Below, in pieces: positions 33,686 through 43,100 of a stretch of DNA of 64,000 nucleotides. The first letter of the stretch is position 1. Each line of letters starts with the position of its first letter. A program made the position numbers and the translations under genes. The stretch comes from Rathayibacter sp. VKM Ac-2856 (GTDB taxonomy: Bacteria > Actinomycetota > Actinomycetes > Actinomycetales > Microbacteriaceae). The stretch covers positions 434,001 to 498,000 of the forward strand of contig NZ_JABMLF010000003.1 of assembly GCF_013205055.1 (NCBI RefSeq), in the 5' to 3' direction. The notes below the pieces were generated by a model. The model was not told where the DNA came from and ran no database searches. It saw nothing but the letters and a program-made list of their open reading frames with translations.

Positions 33686-34894
33686 ATGACCCGTGTCCTG
33701 ATCTCCGGTGCCAGCATCGCCGGGCCCGCCCTCGCGTTCTGGCTGCACCGCTACGGCGTCGAGACCACGATCGTCGAGCGCGCCCCCGCGCTGCGGCTCG
33801 GCGGGCAGAACGTCGACGTCCGCGGCGCCGGCCGCGAGGTCGCGCGCCGGATGGGCCTCGAGGACGACGTCCGCGCCGCGACCACCGGCGAGGTCGGCAC
33901 CCGCTTCGTCGGCCGCGACGGACGCACGCTCGCCGAGTTCCCGGCCGGCACCTCCGACAGCGGCGGCGCCACCGCCGAGCTCGAGATCCTCCGCGGCGAC
34001 CTCGCGAGACTCCTGGTCGAGCGCACCGCCGAGCACACCGAATACCGCTTCGGCGACCGCATCACCAGGCTCGACGACCACGGCGGCGCGGGCGTCACGG
34101 TCTCCTTCGAGAACGCCTCCGAGGAGCGCTTCGACCTCGTCGTCGCCGCCGACGGCATCGGCTCGAGCACCCGTCGGCTGGTCTTCGGCGACGAGCCGGA
34201 GATCCGCTCGCTCGGCCTCGAGACCTCCTACGCCACGATCCCTCGCACCGCCGCGGACGACGACTGGTGGCGCTGGTACAGCGCGGCCGGCGGACGCAGC
34301 ATCACCCTCCGCCCGGATCCGCACGGCACGCTCCGCGTCGCGCTCTCGCAGGTCATCGACCGCCGGCTCGACCGCGCGAGCACCGAGCGCCGCTCGATCG
34401 ACGAGCAGCGCGCGCACCTGCGCGCCGTCTTCGGCGACGCCGGCTGGGAGGCGCAGCGCGTCCTCCGCGGACTCGACGAGGCCGACGACCTCTACTACGA
34501 GCAGATCGGACAGGTGCACGCCCCGCGCTGGTCGAGCGGACGGGTCGGCCTGGTCGGCGACGCCGCCTACTGCGCCTCGCCGGTCAGCGGGATGGGGACG
34601 AGCCTGTCGCTCGCGGGCGCGTACGTCCTCGCCGGCGAGCTCGCGGCGCACGTGGATCCGCGCGACGGCTTCTCGGGCTACGAGCGGCTCATGCGGCCGT
34701 ACGTGACGCAGGCGCAGCAGCTGCCGCCGGGGGTGCCGCGCGTGGCGAACCCGGTGTCGCGGCTCGGCGTCGCGGCGTTCGGGCTCGCGGTGAAGGTCGC
34801 GGCGACCCCGGTGATCGGGCGGACGATGGGCCGGTTCTTCACGCCGCCGGCCGATGCGATCGAGCTGCCGGAGTACGCGCACCTGGAGCGCTGA
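33686..34894 (+). CDS. FAD-dependent monooxygenase (PHBH/UbiH type)
   Basis: 402 aa. N-terminal FAD-binding ISGASIAGPALAFWL (a GxGxxG variant), the DG motif in VVAADGIGSSTR and the second FAD motif GLVGDAAYCASPVSGMGTS. Length and order match class A flavoprotein hydroxylases, including TetX-like and aromatic hydroxylases. It adds one oxygen to an aromatic or polycyclic substrate using NAD(P)H; the substrate cannot be read from sequence. Divergent control by the MarR protein suggests induction by its substrate. REP-like cluster 4 follows seven bases after the stop. Confidence 0.87.
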   Translation: MTRVLISGASIAGPALAFWLHRYGVETTIVERAPALRLGGQNVDVRGAGREVARRMGLEDDVRAATTGEVGTRFVGRDGRTLAEFPAGTSDSGGATAELEILRGDLARLLVERTAEHTEYRFGDRITRLDDHGGAGVTVSFENASEERFDLVVAADGIGSSTRRLVFGDEPEIRSLGLETSYATIPRTAADDDWWRWYSAAGGRSITLRPDPHGTLRVALSQVIDRRLDRASTERRSIDEQRAHLRAVFGDAGWEAQRVLRGLDEADDLYYEQIGQVHAPRWSSGRVGLVGDAAYCASPVSGMGTSLSLAGAYVLAGELAAHVDPRDGFSGYERLMRPYVTQAQQLPPGVPRVANPVSRLGVAAFGLAVKVAATPVIGRTMGRFFTPPADAIELPEYAHLER

Positions 34895-34901
34895 GGGCGC
34901 C

Positions 34902-35626
34902 GGATCTCGATACGCCCCTGCAGGGCTGCTCGATCGGCACGGTCCGCCGCGGGCGCGGGCCGATCCATGCTGGTCGAGCAGCCGCGGAGCGGCGTATCGA
35001 GACCCACCCGCCTGCACACGTGGGTCTCGATACGCGCGCTCTGCGCGCTACTCGACCAGCATGGGGGGCCGCGAGCGGACGCGTGGCGGGGCCTGACCTC
35101 TTCACAAAGCCCCGCACGCGTCCAGTGGCGGGCGCGGCTTCATGCGAACGGACGCGGAGCGGGGCCTGCGGCCCTCGCAGAGGCCTGCGCGCGTCCGGTC
35201 GTGGGCGAGGCTTCACGCGAACGGACGCGGAGTGGGGTCTGCGGCCGGCACATGCTGGTCGAGTAGCCGCGGAGCGGCGTATCGAGACCAACCCGCCTGC
35301 ATACGTGGGTCTCGATACGCGCGCTCTGCGCGCTACTCGACCAGCATGGGGGGGGCGCGAACGGACGCGGAATGGGGGCTGCGTCCCTCGCAGAGGCCCG
35401 CGCGCGTCCAGTCGCAGGTGGGGCTTCACGCGAACGGACGCGGAGTGGGGCCTGCGGCCCCCGCAGGGCCCCGCGCGCGTCCAGTCGGGGGCGGGGCGTC
35501 GCGCGAGCGGACGCGGAGTGGGGCCTGCTCATGCTGGTCGAGTAGCCGCGGAGCGGCGTATCGAGACCCGGCGTCTGCACACGTGGGTCTCGATACGCGC
35601 GCTTCGCGCGCTACTCGACCAGCATG
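34902..35626. repeat. REP-like palindrome cluster 4 with amplified spacers
   Basis: A forward unit at 34902-34941, then inverted/forward pairs at 34966-35004/35022-35063, 35251-35289/35307-35348 and 35530-35568/35584-35626. Linkers are 15-18 bp (CCCGCCTGCACACGTGG type). Between pairs a unit of about 70 bp carrying GCGAACGGACGCGGAG, TGCGGCC and GCGCGCGTCC is repeated at least four times (about 35107-35250 and 35358-35530). It fills the whole space between convergent genes; no gene is supported here. Confidence 0.92.
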
Positions 35627-35650
35627 GGGGGGCGAGCGACCGCGGGCGGG

Positions 35651-36541
35651 TCAGTGGGACGCGGCCGGCTCGCCGCGGTGGAGGAGGCGGCGGACGCCGG
35701 TCACGGCGGCGACGACGACGAGGCCGAGGACGAGGCCGAAGATCATCGAGACGAAGGTGTCGGCGATCCAGACGACGACGGGGCCGGCGCCCTCCACCGC
35801 GTGGGTGACGACGTGCACGAGGTCGTAGGGTCCGTGCCAGAAGGTCTCGGCCAGGTTCGCCGTGACGAGGTGGCCGCCGACCCAGAGCATCGCGAGCGTG
35901 CCGATGATGCTGATCGTGCGGAAGACGGCCGGCATCGACGCGACGATGCGCACGCCGAAGCGCCGGACGCCGCGCGCCGCGTTCTTCATCAGCCGCAGGC
36001 CGACGTCGTCGATCTTGACCAGCAGGGCGACCGCGCCGTAGACGAGCAGCGTCATGCCCAGGCCGACCACGGCGAGCGCCCCGAGCGTCCCGCCGAAGCC
36101 GAGGTCGGCGTCCAGACCGTCGAGGGCGATCAGCATGATCTCGGTGCTGAGGATGAGGTCGGTGCGGACGGCGCCGAAGACGAGCTTCTTCTCGTCGCGC
36201 GCCTCCGTCTCGCCCGCCGCGTGGTGCACGCCGAACCACTCGAGCACCTTCTCCGCGCCCTCGAAGCAGAGGAACGCGCCGCCGACGATCAGCAGGTACG
36301 GCAGCACCCAGGGCGCGAACGACGACAGCAGCAGCGCGATCGGGATGATGATGACGAACTTGTTGACGAGGCTGCCGAGCGCGATCCGCCCGACCACGGG
36401 CAGCTCGCGCGCCGGGGTCAGCCCCTGGACGTACTGCGGAGTGACGGCCGCGTCGTCGATGACGACACCGGCGGTCTTCGCGCTCGCCTTCAGGGCGGCG
36501 GTGAGGATGTCATCGACGACGGCGAGCAGGCCGACCGACAT
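35651..36541 (-). CDS. DUF808 family membrane protein
   Basis: 296 aa, ATG with AAGGAG upstream. MSVGLLAVVDDILTAALKASAKTAGVVIDD and TPQYVQGLTPARELPVV are the conserved opening of DUF808 (YedI-like) proteins, followed by six to eight hydrophobic helices and FEGAEKVLEW. Full length for the family. The role is unknown; the domain is found across many bacteria. It is tail-to-head with the LacI gene upstream (gap about 78 bp), perhaps by read-through. Confidence 0.88.
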   Translation of the reverse strand: MSVGLLAVVDDILTAALKASAKTAGVVIDDAAVTPQYVQGLTPARELPVVGRIALGSLVNKFVIIIPIALLLSSFAPWVLPYLLIVGGAFLCFEGAEKVLEWFGVHHAAGETEARDEKKLVFGAVRTDLILSTEIMLIALDGLDADLGFGGTLGALAVVGLGMTLLVYGAVALLVKIDDVGLRLMKNAARGVRRFGVRIVASMPAVFRTISIIGTLAMLWVGGHLVTANLAETFWHGPYDLVHVVTHAVEGAGPVVVWIADTFVSMIFGLVLGLVVVAAVTGVRRLLHRGEPAASH

Positions 36542-36619
36542 GGGAGCTCCTTAGCGGGGACGGGTGAGAAGCCTCACAGTATCGCCCGCGGCGGGCCTCG
36601 GCATCGCCCGCGGCACGCC

Positions 36620-37657
36620 TCAGCGCGGCGCCGGCCCCGTGCTCTCGCGCACGACGAGCTCCGTCGGCGTCAGCGTCACGCCGGAGCGCTCGCCCGACTC
36701 GAGCTCGCGCAGCAGGATGTCGACCGAGCGCCGCCCGGTGTCGCCGAAGGACTGGTGCACGGTGGTGAGCGGCGGCCAGAAGCTCGCCGACTCCTCCATG
36801 TCGTCGAAGCCGACCACGCTGACCTCGCCCGGCACGGCGCGACCGGCGTCGTGCAGGGCGCGCAGCACGCCGAGCGCCATCTGGTCGTTGGCGGCGAAGA
36901 TCGCGGTCACGGACGGATCGGCGGCCAGCATCCGCCCGATCCGGTGGCCGGAGGCGCTCGACCAGTCGCCGACGAGCACCTCGGGCACCGGGGCGCCCTG
37001 CGCGCGCAGCGTCGACTCCCAGGTCTCGCGGCGCCGCTCCGCCGAGTACGAGCGCTCGGGCCCGGCGATGTGGTGCACGGTGCGGTGGCCGAGCTCGAGC
37101 AGGTGCTCGACGGCCTGGCGCGCGCCGGACACCTGGTCGGTGTCGACGACGGGGTAGCGGTCGCCACCCGCGGAGTCGACGACCACGACGGGCAGGTCCG
37201 GCGGCAGGACGATGTCGGCCTCGTCGAGCAGGTGCGCCTCGACGACGATGATCACGCCGTCCACCGCCTCCTCGCTCAGCCGGTGGAACGCGACCGAGAC
37301 CTCGCCCTGGGTCGGGTGCGGCACGGGGATGAGGGTGATCGAGTAGCCGGCGTCGGCCGCCGCGATCGCGATGGCGTCGAGGGTGCGCATGTTGCCGAAG
37401 GAGGACAGCGTGAACATGATCACGCCGATGCTGTGGAAGCGGCCGGTGCGCAGCGCCCGGGCGGCGCTGTTGGGCCGGTAGCCCAGCTCGCGCATCGCCT
37501 CGAGGACGCGCTCCCGCGTCTCGGTGTCGACGTTCTGCTTGCCGTTCGACACCCGCGACACGGTCTGCCCGGACACGTTCGCTCGACGCGCGACGTCGGC
37601 CATCGACACGCCCCGCCGTCGCGGAACGGCGGACACCGCGTTCGTCTCGATCGCCAT
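36620..37657 (-). CDS. LacI-family regulator of the galactan/galactoside regulon
   Basis: 345 aa, ATG with GGAGGG upstream. The N-terminal helix-turn-helix (SMADVARRANVSGQTVSRVSNG) and hinge (LGYRPNSAARALRTGR) are intact. The sugar-binding core has FAANDQMALGVL and VSVVGFDDMEESASF. It is divergent from the sugar ABC operon, and TGTTsACGTsAACA palindromes occur in that intergenic region and again before the GH30 gene at 28.8 kb. Most likely it represses both until a galacto-oligosaccharide or galactose binds. Autoregulation through the first operator is plausible. Confidence 0.87.
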   Translation of the reverse strand: MAIETNAVSAVPRRRGVSMADVARRANVSGQTVSRVSNGKQNVDTETRERVLEAMRELGYRPNSAARALRTGRFHSIGVIMFTLSSFGNMRTLDAIAIAAADAGYSITLIPVPHPTQGEVSVAFHRLSEEAVDGVIIVVEAHLLDEADIVLPPDLPVVVVDSAGGDRYPVVDTDQVSGARQAVEHLLELGHRTVHHIAGPERSYSAERRRETWESTLRAQGAPVPEVLVGDWSSASGHRIGRMLAADPSVTAIFAANDQMALGVLRALHDAGRAVPGEVSVVGFDDMEESASFWPPLTTVHQSFGDTGRRSVDILLRELESGERSGVTLTPTELVVRESTGPAPR

Positions 37658-37729
37658 GACGTCCCTCCACGAGTCCCGCGCCGGCGGCGGAACATCGTTT
37701 CTCCACCGAAACCTAACGGACCGTGCGCG

Positions 37730-37780
37730 TGTTGACGTCGCCATGCTACGGTGGCGTTCTGCCATGTTGACGTGAACATG
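37730..37780 (+). promoter_or_regulatory. Paired LacI-type operators before the sugar ABC operon
   Basis: A degenerate site TGTTGACGTCGCCA (37730-37743) and a near-perfect palindrome CATGTTGACGTGAACATG (37763-37780) lie 35 bp apart with TACGGT (37747-37752) between them, mirroring the GH30 promoter. The downstream site covers an in-frame ATG at 37778, which argues that translation starts at ATG 37811. Confidence 0.77.
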
Positions 37781-37810
37781 GCGGAACCGACCCCGAACGG
37801 AATCCCGCCG

Positions 37811-38752
37811 ATGACGACGACGTCTCCCCCTGTACCTCTGCGCGAGGTCACTCCGCCGGCCGCACCGCTGGCCGTGCCGCGCAGCCGGGCTAAGAGCGAG
37901 TGGAAGGGCCTGGCCTTCGTGGCCCCCTTCCTCGTGGTCTTCCTGCTCGTCTTCATCGCACCGGTGATCTACTCGATCTGGCTCAGCCTCTTCCGCGAGC
38001 AGCTCATCGGCGGCAACGCGTTCGTCGGCTTCGACAACTACCTCGCGATCTTCCGCGACCCGAACTTCTGGGAGGGCTTCGGCCGCGTCCTGCTGTTCCT
38101 CGTCGTGCAGGTCCCCGTGATGCTGGTGCTCGCGCTCGTCGCGGCCCTCGCGATCGACAGCGGCCGCCTGCACGGCACCGGCTTCTTCCGCATCGTGGTC
38201 TTCCTCCCCTACGCGGTCCCCGCCGTCGTCGCGGTGCTGATGTGGGGCTTCATCTACGGCGACAACTTCGGCCTCACCGCCAACGTCAACGACCTGCTCG
38301 GCTCCGACCTGATCGCGCCGTTCTCGCGCGACTGGATCCTGGTCTCGATCGGCAACATCGTCACGTGGGAGTTCGTCGGCTACAACATGCTGATCTTCTA
38401 CTCCGCGCTGAAGACCATCCCGGGCGAGCTCTACGAGGCCGCCGAGATCGACGGCGCCGGCCCGCTGCGCGTCATCCGCTCGATCAAGCTGCCCGCCCTG
38501 CGCGGCGCCATCGTGATCGCCTCGATCTTCTCGATCATCGGCAGCTTCCAGCTGTTCAACGAGCCGAACATCCTCCGGACGCTCGCGCCGAACATCATCA
38601 CCACCTACTTCACGCCGAACATGTACGCCTACAACCTGTCCTTCGCGGGTCAGCAGTACAACGCGTCGGCCACGGTCGCCATCGTCATGGGCGTGATCAC
38701 CGCGGTGATCGCCTACGTCGTGCAGCTCCGCGGCGCGCGCAAGGAGAACTGA
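37811..38752 (+). CDS. Sugar ABC transporter permease (MalF type)
   Basis: 313 aa with six hydrophobic helices and the EAA loop YEAAEIDGAGPLRVIRSIKLP that docks the ATPase. It opens the SBP-permease operon after the operator pair. ATG 37811 is chosen over 37778, which lies inside the operator. One-base overlap with the second permease. It forms the membrane channel for an oligosaccharide, probably galacto-oligosaccharides given the neighbouring GH35 enzyme. No ATPase gene is present, as is usual where a shared MsmK-type ATPase serves many importers. Confidence 0.88.
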   Translation: MTTTSPPVPLREVTPPAAPLAVPRSRAKSEWKGLAFVAPFLVVFLLVFIAPVIYSIWLSLFREQLIGGNAFVGFDNYLAIFRDPNFWEGFGRVLLFLVVQVPVMLVLALVAALAIDSGRLHGTGFFRIVVFLPYAVPAVVAVLMWGFIYGDNFGLTANVNDLLGSDLIAPFSRDWILVSIGNIVTWEFVGYNMLIFYSALKTIPGELYEAAEIDGAGPLRVIRSIKLPALRGAIVIASIFSIIGSFQLFNEPNILRTLAPNIITTYFTPNMYAYNLSFAGQQYNASATVAIVMGVITAVIAYVVQLRGARKEN

Positions 38753-39669
38753 TGGCCATCGCAACCGCTCCCCGCCCCACGAAGCCCGCCCGGGCCGTGC
38801 GCCCGGCCCGCCGCGGCTCCTCGGTCGCCCCGAAGAAGTCGATCGCCTTCACGCTCCTGATGTCGGCGTTCATCCTCTACAGCCTCGTGCCGCTCGCCTG
38901 GCTCGTGATCAACGCGACCAAGACCCAGGCCGGCCTGTTCTCGAGCTTCGGCCTCTGGTTCGACGGCGACTTCGTCCTCTTCCAGAACATCGCCGAGACG
39001 CTCACCTACCGCGACGGCATCTTCCTCCGCTGGCTCGGCAACACGCTGCTCTACGTGGTCGTCGGAGCGGGCGGCGCGACGCTGCTCGCGACCCTCGCCG
39101 GCTACGGCCTCGCGAAGTTCCGCTTCGCCGGGCGCAAGGCGGTCTTCGCGGTCGTCCTCGGCGCGATCGCCGTCCCCGGCACCGCGCTCGCCGTCCCGAC
39201 CTTCCTGATGTTCAGCCAGCTCGGCCTCACCAACACCCCGTGGGCGATCATCATCCCCTCGCTGATCAGCCCCTTCGGCCTCTACCTGGTCTGGGTCTAC
39301 GCGGTCGAGTCGGTGCCCACCGAGCTGCTCGAGGCGGCCCGGATGGACGGCGCGGGCGAGTTCCGCACCTTCTTCACCATCTCGATCCGCCTGCTCGCCC
39401 CCGGCATCGTGACCGTGCTGCTGTTCTCGGTCGTCGCGACCTGGAACAACTACTTCCTCCCCCTGATCATGCTGAGCGACCCGCAGTGGTACCCGCTCAC
39501 GGTCGGCCTCAACCAGTGGAACGCGCAGGCCACCGGCGTCAGCGCGCAACCGATCTACAACCTGGTCATCACCGGCTCGCTGCTGACGATCATCCCGATC
39601 GTCGTCGCCTTCCTCGGCCTGCAGCGCTTCTGGCAGTCCGGCCTCAGCGCCGGCAGCGTCAAGGGCTGA
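38752..39669 (+). CDS. Sugar ABC transporter permease (MalG type)
   Basis: 305 aa. Its ATG shares one base with the previous stop, giving strict coupling. Six helices, with the EAA motif LLEAARMDGAGEFRTFFTISIRL, whose final Arg/Leu segment is standard for MalG partners. The cytoplasmic N-terminus is Pro/Arg-rich. It pairs with the permease just upstream. The binding-protein gene begins 85 bp downstream. Confidence 0.88.
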   Translation: MAIATAPRPTKPARAVRPARRGSSVAPKKSIAFTLLMSAFILYSLVPLAWLVINATKTQAGLFSSFGLWFDGDFVLFQNIAETLTYRDGIFLRWLGNTLLYVVVGAGGATLLATLAGYGLAKFRFAGRKAVFAVVLGAIAVPGTALAVPTFLMFSQLGLTNTPWAIIIPSLISPFGLYLVWVYAVESVPTELLEAARMDGAGEFRTFFTISIRLLAPGIVTVLLFSVVATWNNYFLPLIMLSDPQWYPLTVGLNQWNAQATGVSAQPIYNLVITGSLLTIIPIVVAFLGLQRFWQSGLSAGSVKG

Positions 39670-39754
39670 CGCCCCCACGAACCCACCCCTCGGTCGGAGC
39701 GTCCTGCCCCGCACCACCACCACCCCACAGCACGAAGAAGTGAAGGGAACCACC

Positions 39755-41107
39755 ATGAAGATCGCCCACTCCGCCCTCCGGCGGACCCTGACGGTCGTCG
39801 CGGCAGCGGCACTCGCCGCGGGCTCGCTCGCCGCCTGCTCGTCCGGCGGCACCACCGGCGGCGGCACGAGCGCCTCCGGCACCGCGGCCGACCTCGACGC
39901 GGCCCTCGAGGCCGGCGGAAAGATCACCTACTGGAGCTGGACCCCGAGCGCCGAGGCGCAGGTCGCCGCGTTCGAGGAGGCGTACCCCAAGGTCGACGTC
40001 GAGCTGGTCAACGCCGGCACGAACAAGGACGAGTACACCAAGCTCGAGAACGCGATCAAGGCCGGCTCGGGCGCCCCCGACGTCGTCCAGATCGAGTACT
40101 ACGCCATGCCGCAGTTCGCGCTGTCGGACTCGCTGCTCGACCTCTCGCAGTACGGGATGGACGACCTCGAGGACAAGTTCTCGGCGTCCACCTGGGGCAG
40201 CGTGAACATCGACGGCAAGCTCGTCGGCCTCCCGCAGGACTCGGGCCCCATGGCGATGTTCTACAACAAGACGGTCTTCGACCAGTACGGCATCTCCGTC
40301 CCCACCACCTGGGACGAGTACATCGCCGCGGCGAAGGCGCTCCAGGCGGCCGACCCGTCGAAGTTCATCACCGCCGACACCGGCGACGCCGGCTTCGCCA
40401 CCAGCATGATCTGGCAGGCGGGCGGCGAGCCCTTCACGACCGACGGCACGGACGTCACCGTGAACCTGAAGGACGAGGGCACCGAGAAGTGGACCGGCGT
40501 CTGGAACCAGCTCGTCGAGGGCGGCCTCCTCTCCGACACCCCCGCGTGGGGCGACGAGTGGTACAAGGGCCTCGGCGACGGCTCGATCGCGTCGCTGATC
40601 ACCGGTGCGTGGATGCCCGGCGTGCTCGAGTCCAGCGTCCCCGACGCCTCCGGTGACTGGGCCGTCGCGCCCATCCCGACCTATGACGGCACCGCCGTCA
40701 GCGCCGAGAACGGCGGCGGCGGCCAGTCGGTCACCAAGCAGAGCGAGAACCCGGCGCTGGCCGCCGCGTTCCTGCGCTGGCTGAACAGCGACGAGGCCTC
40801 GGTCGACGTCTTCCTCGAGAGCGGCGGATTCCCGTCGACCTCGGCCGACCTCAGCAGCCCGGACTTCACCGGCGCCGAGTCGGAGTACTTCGGCGGCCAG
40901 AAGATCAACGAGGTGCTGACGCAGGCCTCGACGGACGTCCGTCCGGGCTGGTCGTACCTGCCCTTCCAGGTCTACGCGAACAGCGTCTTCGGCGACACGG
41001 TCGGCCAGGCGTACGCCAACCAGACCAGCCTCGACGACGGCATCGCCGCCTGGCAGGACAAGCTCGTCGAGTACGGCAACGCTCAGGGCTTCACGGTCTC
41101 CGAGTAG
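39755..41107 (+). CDS. Sugar-binding lipoprotein of the ABC importer
   Basis: 450 aa, ATG with GAAGGGAA upstream. Lipoprotein signal: RRTLTVVAAAALAAGSLAACSSG with Cys at the lipobox. The family 1 solute-binding fold is evident (ITYWSWTPSAEAQVAAFEEAYP, VDVELVNAGTN, APDVVQIEYYAMPQF and late DGIAAWQDKLVEYG). It captures the oligosaccharide released by the secreted GH30 enzyme or another hydrolase and passes it to the two permeases. A strong stem-loop follows, separating it from the GH35 gene. Confidence 0.88.
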   Translation: MKIAHSALRRTLTVVAAAALAAGSLAACSSGGTTGGGTSASGTAADLDAALEAGGKITYWSWTPSAEAQVAAFEEAYPKVDVELVNAGTNKDEYTKLENAIKAGSGAPDVVQIEYYAMPQFALSDSLLDLSQYGMDDLEDKFSASTWGSVNIDGKLVGLPQDSGPMAMFYNKTVFDQYGISVPTTWDEYIAAAKALQAADPSKFITADTGDAGFATSMIWQAGGEPFTTDGTDVTVNLKDEGTEKWTGVWNQLVEGGLLSDTPAWGDEWYKGLGDGSIASLITGAWMPGVLESSVPDASGDWAVAPIPTYDGTAVSAENGGGGQSVTKQSENPALAAAFLRWLNSDEASVDVFLESGGFPSTSADLSSPDFTGAESEYFGGQKINEVLTQASTDVRPGWSYLPFQVYANSVFGDTVGQAYANQTSLDDGIAAWQDKLVEYGNAQGFTVSE

Positions 41108-41120
41108 CACGCGCGGCGTT

Positions 41121-41153
41121 CGAGGCCGGTCGGAACCACTCCGGCCGGCCTCG
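41121..41153 (+). terminator. Stem-loop between binding protein and GH35 gene
   Basis: CGAGGCCGGTCGG (41121-41133) pairs with CCGGCCGGCCTCG (41141-41153) over 13 bp, one G-U, with a 7-nt loop. There is no U-run, so it is more likely an attenuator or 3'-end protector that keeps the binding-protein message abundant relative to the enzyme. Confidence 0.65.
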
Positions 41154-41185
41154 ACCCGTCCCACCGATCCTGAGGGGGATCCCGC

Positions 41186-43018
41186 ATGACCACCGCTCCC
41201 GAGAGCACCGCTCCGCAGGCCGCGTCGAGCGCCGCGTCGAGCGCCGCGTCGACCATCGCGCGCGAGAGCCGCTTCGCCATCGGCGCGACCGACTTCGAGC
41301 TCGACGGCAGGCCGCACCGCATCCTGTCGGGGGCGCTGCACTACTTCCGGATCCACCCGGACCTCTGGGCCGACCGGATCCGCAAGGCCCGGCTGATGGG
41401 CCTGAACACCATCGAGACCTACGTCGCCTGGAACGCGCACGAGCCGCAGCGCGGAGCCTGGCGCGAGGACGCCGGGCTCGACCTCGGCCGCTTCCTCGAC
41501 CTGATCGCCGCCGAGGGCCTGCACGCGATCGTGCGCCCCGGCCCCTACATCTGCGCGGAGTGGGACAACGGCGGCCTGCCCTCCTGGCTGCTCCGCGACC
41601 CCGAGGTGGGCGTCCGCCGCTCCGAGCCCCACTACCTCGCGGCGGTCAGCGACTACCTGCGCCGGATCTCCGCGATCGTGGCGCCCCGCCAGATCGATGC
41701 GGGCGGGCCGGTCGTGCTCGTGCAGATCGAGAACGAGTACGGCGCGTACGGCTCCGACAAGGAGTACCTGGCCGAGCTGGTGCGCGTGACCCGCGACAGC
41801 GGCATCACGGTGCCGCTCACCACGATCGACCAGCCGACGCCGCAGATGCTCGCCGACGGCAGCCTCCCGGGCCTGCACCTGACCGGCTCGTTCGGCTCGC
41901 GGACGGCCGAGCGCCTCGCGACGCTGCGCGAGTTCCAGCCGACCGGCCCGCTGATGTGCATGGAGTTCTGGTGCGGCTGGTTCGACGACTGGGGCACCCA
42001 GCACCACACCACCGACGCGGCGGCGTCCGCGCGCGAGCTCGACGCGCTGCTCGCGGTCGGCGGCTCGGTCAACATCTACATGTTCCACGGCGGCACCAAC
42101 TTCGGCCTGACCAGCGGCGCGAACGACAAGGGCCGCTACGCCGCGATCACCACGAGCTACGACTACGACGCCCCGCTGAACGAGAGCGGCGACCCGACCG
42201 AGAAGTACTGGGCCTTCCGCGAGGTCATCGCGCGCTACGCGCCGGTGCCGGAGGAGGTGCCCGCGGTCTCGCCGCCGGCGCCGGTGCTCACCGCGCCGCT
42301 CGTGCCGGGGCCGGCGCTGCTCGGGCTCGACGCGGTCTTCGGGCCGGCGGTGCGGCTGGAGTCGATGGCGTCGTTCGACGACCTCGGGCAGGCCAGCGGA
42401 TTCGCGCTGTTCTCGACGACGCTCCGGGCGGGCTCCGCTCCCGCCCGGCTCGTGGTCGGCGAGGAGGTGCGCGACCGCGCCTGGGTGCTGCTCGACGGCG
42501 TCCCGGTGGGCGTGCTGGCGCGCGACGACCACGAGCGGGCGATCACGCTCCCGCGCGGCACCGGCGAGCTGGCGATCCTGGTCGAGGACCAGGGGCGCGT
42601 GAACTACGGCGAGCGGATCGGCGAGCACAAGGGGCTCATCGGCGGAGTGCGGCTGGACGGCGTGGAGCTGCGCGGCTGGGTGGCGCGGCCGTTGGCGCTC
42701 GAGTGCCTGCCGGAGTGCGGGCGGGTGCCGGGGACCGGCGCGTTCGCGGCCGGGCCGGGTCTCGCCTCCGGAGCCTTCGAGCTCGACGCGCAGGCCGACC
42801 TGCACCTCGACACGCTGCACTGGGGCAAGGGCCTGGTCTGGGTGAACGGGTTCCTGCTCGGGCGCTACTGGCGGCGCGGGCCGCAGCGCACGCTGATCGT
42901 GCCGTCGCCGGTCACGAGGGTCGGGCGGAACGAGGTGGTCGTGCTCGAGTTCGAGTCGATCGCCGAGCCGGAGATCCGGCTGCTCGCGCACGCGGACCTC
43001 GGGCACACGGAGATCTAG
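41186..43018 (+). CDS. Cytoplasmic GH35 beta-galactosidase
   Basis: 610 aa without a signal peptide. The N-terminal 25 residues are an Ala/Ser repeat. FELDGRPHRILSGALHYFRI and RPGPYICAEWDNGGLPSWLL are GH35 signatures. Acid/base Glu about 181 lies in VQIENEYGAYG and nucleophile Glu about 259 in MCMEFWCGWFDDWG. Beta-sandwich domains follow (about 400-600). Acting last in the pathway, it would release galactose from imported beta-galactosides. Same operon and operators as the ABC importer. Confidence 0.9.
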   Translation: MTTAPESTAPQAASSAASSAASTIARESRFAIGATDFELDGRPHRILSGALHYFRIHPDLWADRIRKARLMGLNTIETYVAWNAHEPQRGAWREDAGLDLGRFLDLIAAEGLHAIVRPGPYICAEWDNGGLPSWLLRDPEVGVRRSEPHYLAAVSDYLRRISAIVAPRQIDAGGPVVLVQIENEYGAYGSDKEYLAELVRVTRDSGITVPLTTIDQPTPQMLADGSLPGLHLTGSFGSRTAERLATLREFQPTGPLMCMEFWCGWFDDWGTQHHTTDAAASARELDALLAVGGSVNIYMFHGGTNFGLTSGANDKGRYAAITTSYDYDAPLNESGDPTEKYWAFREVIARYAPVPEEVPAVSPPAPVLTAPLVPGPALLGLDAVFGPAVRLESMASFDDLGQASGFALFSTTLRAGSAPARLVVGEEVRDRAWVLLDGVPVGVLARDDHERAITLPRGTGELAILVEDQGRVNYGERIGEHKGLIGGVRLDGVELRGWVARPLALECLPECGRVPGTGAFAAGPGLASGAFELDAQADLHLDTLHWGKGLVWVNGFLLGRYWRRGPQRTLIVPSPVTRVGRNEVVVLEFESIAEPEIRLLAHADLGHTEI

Positions 43019-43100
43019 GGGCGCGGCGGCGGTGTCCGAGGCCTCTGCTAGCCTCGGGCCGCCTCCGCCCAGTCAGCGGCGGAGCAGAGGGGGAACCACC

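Noticed and set aside
34902-35626. Regularly spaced repeats resembling a CRISPR array
   Set aside because: The units are palindromes in alternating orientation, spacers are related to each other, and no cas genes are present.
37778-37780. ATG 37778 as start of the first sugar permease
   Set aside because: It lies inside the second operator palindrome, close to the likely transcription start; ATG 37811 leaves a normal leader.
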